From a virus: a DNA stretch of 64,000 bases. Where the stretch lies: the IMG/VR virus record IMGVR_UViG_3300035183_000096, positions 62,001-126,000 of that record; one strand, written 5' to 3'. Each line of letters starts with the position of its first letter. The first letter of the stretch is position 1. The notes under the pieces are model-generated. The model ran no database searches, was not told the origin of the DNA, and was given only the letters and a program-made list of their open reading frames with translations. Positions 60,312 through 64,000 of the stretch are shown here, piece after piece. Position numbers and translations under genes: made by a program.

Positions 60312-61119
60312 TACTCAACAAGATATTTTGGGCTATCTGGATAGTATAGGTATTAGGGATGATGAAACTAATCTTATACAATCTCAGGCAATTAAAGACA
60401 GGATTGCAACTGGTAAATATACTCAGGAAGAGTATGATGCTTTGTCGCCAGATAGTCCTCATAATAGGTTATTTTGGGAAACAATCGACAACAATTTTAA
60501 TCACTCAGTATTAGGCGTTCCGCCTCGTGGTATAAGCAAAGAAAAAATAGATGTTAGTCAAATTAACGCTGACAACCTCTGTCTTGCTTATCAGACTGGT
60601 ATAATGAATGTGTTCTTTACTAAAATGGACAGGCTTAGAAGACAGGGCAAGAGCGGCCTGAAAGTTTTGGAGATAGGGCCGGGTTATGGATGTATTAAAA
60701 ACCATATTAAAGCTATGTTTGGTCCAGAACTTGAATATGATGGTGTTGATATAGCACCTAAGATTCCGGATATATGGAACACAAATGAGCGAGGCACTTT
60801 ACCTGATGAATTGTTGAAAAAGAGAGATTACTTTGACATCGTTGTATCTAGCAACGTATTTCAACATTTAAGTCAACTTCAAATTCAAGAGTACATTAAC
60901 GAGGCTTATCTGGTATTAAGAGAGGGGGGCTATCTAGTCTTCTCTAGTTTGTGTGCATACAGAAAAGGTGATATTATTACTCATTACGGTCAAGTAACTC
61001 ATCCATATACAAAGGAAGTTTATATAGGTTTGCTTGAGTTAAGTGGTTTTACCGTATTCTCTGTAACCAGCAGATTGTGCGACAATTTTAATACATTCGT
61101 ATGTTATAAAGGACGGTAA
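60292..61119 (+). CDS. SAM-dependent methyltransferase (275 aa)
   Basis: Motif I KVLEIGPGYGCIKNHIKAMF, YDGVDIAPKIPD, YFDIVVSSNVFQHLSQLQIQ, REGGYLVFSSLCAY: a class I methyltransferase with the typical post-motif pattern. ATG 60292 lies three bases after GGAGGG; ATG 60304 is the alternative. Substrate unknown. Confidence 0.8.
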   Translation: MIRKMFNTQQDILGYLDSIGIRDDETNLIQSQAIKDRIATGKYTQEEYDALSPDSPHNRLFWETIDNNFNHSVLGVPPRGISKEKIDVSQINADNLCLAYQTGIMNVFFTKMDRLRRQGKSGLKVLEIGPGYGCIKNHIKAMFGPELEYDGVDIAPKIPDIWNTNERGTLPDELLKKRDYFDIVVSSNVFQHLSQLQIQEYINEAYLVLREGGYLVFSSLCAYRKGDIITHYGQVTHPYTKEVYIGLLELSGFTVFSVTSRLCDNFNTFVCYKGR

Positions 61120-61139
61120 CATTGCAGAAGGATAATGAT

Positions 61140-62339
61140 ATGAGAATAATTAACTCTGTTAAACTTGATTTTGATAATGTGCTACTTCGCCCAAAGCGTA
61201 GTGACGTAGGTAGCCGTAAAGACGTGGACTTAAAACGCATGTTTACTTTCTTAAACTCAAAGAAAAAATGGGAAGGCGTACCCATTGTAGTTGCCAATCT
61301 TGATACCACAGGCACCTTTGCTATGGCTAAGGTTATGAAGGCTAATAGGGCATTGTGTTGCTTACATAAGTTTTATAAAGATGAAGACTTAGTTAAGTTC
61401 TTTTGGTTTGACGATTATTTTGGTGGTATATATACGTTAGGAGCTAGCGATAAAGAGATAGATAAATGTGTTAAGATTTTCAAAACAGACATCAACCAAC
61501 ATAATAAACCAAATTTTCTATGTATGGATGTGGCTAATGGCTATACTCAATACTTTAAGGAACAGTTGCATAAGCTACGGGAGAAATTTAGAGACACCAC
61601 TATAATCGCCGGCAATGTGGCAACACCTGAAATGGTAGAGTCCTTACTACTTGAAGGTATAGCCGACATCATTAAGGTTGGTATAGGTCCAGGTAGTTTA
61701 TGTAAAACTCGCAAGGTTAGCGGAGTAGGTTATCCTCAACTTTCAGCTATTATAGAGTGTGCTGATGCTGCTCACGGTCTTGGTGGGCATATTATGGCAG
61801 ATGGTGGATGTAAAGACCCAGGAGACGTGGTCAAGGCTTTTGCTGCTGGTGCTGATTTCGTTATGATTGGAGGTATGTTTTGTGGAACATCGGAATGTGA
61901 TGGAGAATGGATATATTATGATGATTCTGAAATTCAAAACGTGCCTGATTTAGAAAGCTCTTATGACTGGGAAGACTTTTTAGTAAGTGAGCGTGATGTA
62001 CTAACCAATCCAAAAGAATATCTTCATAATGACAATGTTCAACTTGGAACATATGATGTACCTAATCGTAGGTATTTAGCAAGAAGAAAGGTATATAAAC
62101 AACTTAAGAAATCTCTTAAGTGTTATGGCATGTCATCCAAGGAAGCGATGATTAATCACTACGGCAGTATGCCTGATTATAGAACATCTGAGGGTTTAGT
62201 TAAAGAGATTCCGTACAAGGGTCCAGCACAAGATGTTATGAATGAAATACTTGGAGGATTAAGGTCTGCATGTACATATGTGGGGGCAAGAAGACTGAAA
62301 GAATTATCAAAGCGCGCCACATTTATAAGGGTGAGATAA
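61140..62339 (+). CDS. guaC: GMP reductase (399 aa)
   Basis: IMPDH/GMPR barrel: [60 protein letters not shown] with the active Cys near 188, [40 protein letters not shown], and C-terminal [20 protein letters not shown]. This reads as GMP reductase rather than IMP dehydrogenase: no CBS domains and the guaC-like tail. About 45 extra residues lie between GGMFCGT and [14 protein letters not shown] precedes the ATG. It turns GMP into IMP. Confidence 0.92.
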   Translation: MRIINSVKLDFDNVLLRPKRSDVGSRKDVDLKRMFTFLNSKKKWEGVPIVVANLDTTGTFAMAKVMKANRALCCLHKFYKDEDLVKFFWFDDYFGGIYTLGASDKEIDKCVKIFKTDINQHNKPNFLCMDVANGYTQYFKEQLHKLREKFRDTTIIAGNVATPEMVESLLLEGIADIIKVGIGPGSLCKTRKVSGVGYPQLSAIIECADAAHGLGGHIMADGGCKDPGDVVKAFAAGADFVMIGGMFCGTSECDGEWIYYDDSEIQNVPDLESSYDWEDFLVSERDVLTNPKEYLHNDNVQLGTYDVPNRRYLARRKVYKQLKKSLKCYGMSSKEAMINHYGSMPDYRTSEGLVKEIPYKGPAQDVMNEILGGLRSACTYVGARRLKELSKRATFIRVR

Positions 62340-62370
62340 TATTAGTTATATTATGCTTCACCAAAAGCCC

Positions 62371-62399
62371 TTGACATAAGTTACTCCAGGGGCTATAAT
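62371..62399 (+). promoter_or_regulatory. Perfect sigma70 promoter
   Basis: TTGACA at 62371-62376, a 17-base spacer and TATAAT at 62394-62399, all at consensus. It drives the acidic 102-aa gene, whose ATG is at 62451 behind GAAAGGGGGCACACA. Confidence 0.9.
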
Positions 62400-62450
62400 C
62401 GGGGTAGAGAGTGAAATTACGTTAAACACAAAATTGAAAGGGGGCACACA

Positions 62451-62759
62451 ATGGCCGACAATCGCGAGAAAGCATTGGCAACAAAGATTGTAGAAGATTC
62501 TAAGGCTGCGTTGGATAAGGCATTAGCTGAAGGCGACTACGCTAGCATTGTTGAGGCTGGCGATGTCTTGTTGGGTGAAGACGACCCTGTTGCTACTGAG
62601 TTGTATGAATTGATTTCAGAAAAAGATGATGAGTTGGATGAGGATGAAGATTGGATTGATGACGAAGATGATAATGACGATGGTTTGGACGACGAAGATT
62701 TTGATGATGACAGTTGGGATGATTGGGATGATGATAGCGACTTTGAAGAAGCTGCCTAA
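62451..62759 (+). CDS. Highly acidic small protein (102 aa)
   Basis: The first half is a helical acidic domain (MADNREKALATKIVEDSKAA, VEAGDVLLGEDDPVATELY); the second half is an Asp/Glu/Trp run (DDELDEDEDWIDDEDDNDDG). Such composition suits a DNA-mimic, a nucleic-acid-binding protein antagonist or an RNA-polymerase delta-like tail. No family is recognised. Expression should be high and early, judged from the consensus promoter. Confidence 0.7.
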   Translation: MADNREKALATKIVEDSKAALDKALAEGDYASIVEAGDVLLGEDDPVATELYELISEKDDELDEDEDWIDDEDDNDDGLDDEDFDDDSWDDWDDDSDFEEAA

Positions 62760-62812
62760 CTTAAGTTAGCACACGAATATGTTTTATATCGTTCGTACTA
62801 GTGTGTTGGCTA

Positions 62813-63562
62813 ATGCAAACTAAAAAAATACTCCCTATATTTTTCATTTGTTATCGTGAGGGCGAACTTCATGACTACACATTTAACAGCTACATTAGTT
62901 ATGTGTATGATGAGTTTCCCACCCCTATTATATTTTTTAACTCAAGTAAAGATGAGCAAAAGAATGTTAGTGTGAGAGCTAAATTAAAAGCCTTGTTTGG
63001 TAAACGCACGTATATACTACATGAAAACATAATAGACCACAATTACAACTCTGTACAAGTAGCCAGCATGGATTGTCTGTTGTACGCGCACCAACAAATT
63101 AAGAAGCAGTCATCATGGATAAACTATCTTTTGCTTAGAAAACCAAAAGTGTTTGATGGTGTTATGTTCTGCGAGGATGATATTACCTTCTCTAATCTTT
63201 TTGTTAGAAAGGTGTCTCAGTTTAACTTTTCTGCTAGAACAGCTTTTTTAACAGCTTATCAGCCTGAGTATGGTTATATTTGTAATCCGCATGGAGAATT
63301 TTCACCAGAAGTTTTTTATGGAACGCAATGCACAATTTTTCCTCTTGACAGCCTGAAGAAGTTGTGCCACAATGCAAAAAGAATAAAGGAAATGAAAGAG
63401 GTGTATGATAGAGTTTGGGTTAAGTTTTTATCTCATTTCGGCTATCAACCATATGCTTTAGATGGCTCCTATGTTCAGCATAATCAAGTAGCTTCGCTGC
63501 TGGCTGGAAATACCCGTACTCATACGAGTGCGGTTTTCAAATTCAATTGGGAGGAAATATGA
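62813..63562 (+). CDS. Glycosyltransferase-like protein (249 aa)
   Basis: MQTKKILPIFFICYREGELH, then FDGVMFCEDDITFSNLFVRK with an acidic EDD metal-binding-like site and a late LDGSYVQHNQVASLLAGNTR. The plan resembles GT25-like or other GT-A enzymes, moderately certain. A start twelve bases upstream at a GTG is possible. The upstream leader carries a loose TTAGC/GCTAA inverted repeat. Confidence 0.6.
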   Translation: MQTKKILPIFFICYREGELHDYTFNSYISYVYDEFPTPIIFFNSSKDEQKNVSVRAKLKALFGKRTYILHENIIDHNYNSVQVASMDCLLYAHQQIKKQSSWINYLLLRKPKVFDGVMFCEDDITFSNLFVRKVSQFNFSARTAFLTAYQPEYGYICNPHGEFSPEVFYGTQCTIFPLDSLKKLCHNAKRIKEMKEVYDRVWVKFLSHFGYQPYALDGSYVQHNQVASLLAGNTRTHTSAVFKFNWEEI

Positions 63563-63798
63563 ACGTTTATCGTAAGTTTAAGGTCAAGGCTACCATTCCT
63601 TCTGTCGAGGACAAGACTAGAATGGTTGGTTGGACATTCTTTGTCTGGGCTACCAGTATGGAGAGCGCGGAAAGTTTGGCCAATGAACATATGCAACAAG
63701 TAGTTGGTGGTCCTGGTGGTGTAATTAACTATGTGAGACGGGCCACTCCACGCCCCTTGAAGGGCGGTCTTGGTGGTAGCATAGTTGCCTATGGATAA
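63559..63798 (+). CDS. Small hypothetical protein (79 aa)
   Basis: GGAGGAAAT lies directly before the ATG, which overlaps the previous TGA (ATGA). MNVYRKFKVKATIPSVEDKT, GWTFFVWATSMESAESLANE, then a Gly-rich VVGGPGGVINYVRRATPRPL. No family recognised. Confidence 0.6.
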   Translation: MNVYRKFKVKATIPSVEDKTRMVGWTFFVWATSMESAESLANEHMQQVVGGPGGVINYVRRATPRPLKGGLGGSIVAYG

Positions 63799-63813
63799 TG
63801 GGAGTGATGAAGT

Positions 63814-63885
63814 GGCCCCATAGTATAATGGATAGAACAACAGTTTCCTAAACTGTGGATAGAGGTTCGATTCCTCTTGGGGCTA
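63814..63885 (+). tRNA. tRNA-Arg (anticodon CCT)
   Basis: Acceptor GGCCCCA/TGGGGCT (G1-T72), anticodon stem ACAGT/ACTGT with loop TTCCTAA, T arm AGAGG-TTCGATT-CCTCT, A73, no encoded CCA. It reads AGG, a codon used in the AT-rich phage genes. Confidence 0.93.
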
Positions 63886-63888
63886 CTT

Positions 63889-64000
63889 ATGTTGGATTTC
63901 CTGAAAGGTCAGGTTATAAAAACAGACTTAATCGACGCTTTGTGTTATTCCGCCATCATTGGGGTATTACTCATTATATGGGTATTAACCAAGATGGGGG
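63889..64000 (+). CDS. Small membrane protein, N-terminal part (runs off the right edge)
   Basis: MLDFLKGQVIKTDLIDALCY and then SAIIGVLLIIWVLTKM: a short charged start and one membrane segment. ATG at 63889 is three bases beyond the tRNA, and there is no clear ribosome binding site besides GGGGC in the tRNA end. Confidence 0.45.
   Translation, partial: MLDFLKGQVIKTDLIDALCYSAIIGVLLIIWVLTKMG

Noticed and set aside
1-64000. CRISPR array, insertion sequence or integrase
   Set aside because: No regularly spaced direct repeats, no transposase or recombinase motifs and no terminal inverted repeats were seen.

Overview
This window is one continuous stretch of a large tailed-phage (Caudoviricetes) genome. 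A complete leftward head and tail module fills 1-34453 (minus strand). A rightward accessory and metabolic module fills 34504-64000. The two diverge from a gap of about 50 bases near 34454-34503. The host cannot be read with confidence. Strong Shine-Dalgarno sites and sigma70-type promoters (TTGACA / 17 bp / TATAAT) point to a bacterial host. Genes for nucleotide-sugar and glycan handling, and a secreted CxxCH protein, are compatible with a Gram-negative or planctomycete-like host, but that is only inference.

Left module, in transcription order: a 67-aa ORF, a sigma70-like factor, probable small terminase, GDP-mannose 4,6-dehydratase, ERCC4-type nuclease, large terminase, portal, prohead protease with an embedded scaffold, decoration protein, major capsid protein, head-tail connector and neck proteins, tail tube, three small proteins in the chaperone position, a ~2700-aa tape measure protein, a LamG and repeat-rich fibre-like protein, two baseplate or hub-like proteins, and a truncated glycine-rich ORF at the left edge. 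Strong intrinsic terminators follow the two genes expected to be most abundant (capsid and tube). No sheath gene is present, so a long non-contractile tail is the simplest reading.

Right module. (i) 35.0-39.8 kb is an island that looks richer in G+C and uses different codons. Its short genes are separated by GC-rich RNA hairpins. It holds three paralogous ~86-aa proteins, a GP88-like protein and a DUF932 protein. Two copies of a two-hairpin leader show compensatory base changes. (ii) 39.9-41.1 kb has a P-loop kinase, a sigma70 promoter, two tRNAs with Leu anticodons but no long variable arm, and a run of hairpins with no evident coding role. (iii) 41.0-45.5 kb has two different RNA ligases, a WYL-like protein, small proteins and a membrane-anchored trypsin-like protease. 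A polynucleotide-kinase-like protein at 53.6 kb completes an RNA-repair set. (iv) 45.6-50.8 kb is a glycan cassette: glycosyltransferases, methyltransferase, ATP-grasp ligase, HAD phosphatase and a DegT-type sugar aminotransferase. The GDP-mannose dehydratase in the late operon could feed the aminotransferase. (v) 50.8-57.1 kb has a metallophosphoesterase, phosphoribosyltransferase, small ORFs and rIIA/rIIB homologues. (vi) 57.1-64.0 kb has a secreted CxxCH protein, a PLP histidine-decarboxylase-like enzyme, a methyltransferase, GMP reductase, a very acidic protein behind a perfect sigma70 promoter, another glycosyltransferase-like protein and tRNA-Arg(CCT).

All assignments come from reading the sequence. 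No database search was run. Residue positions are counted by eye.
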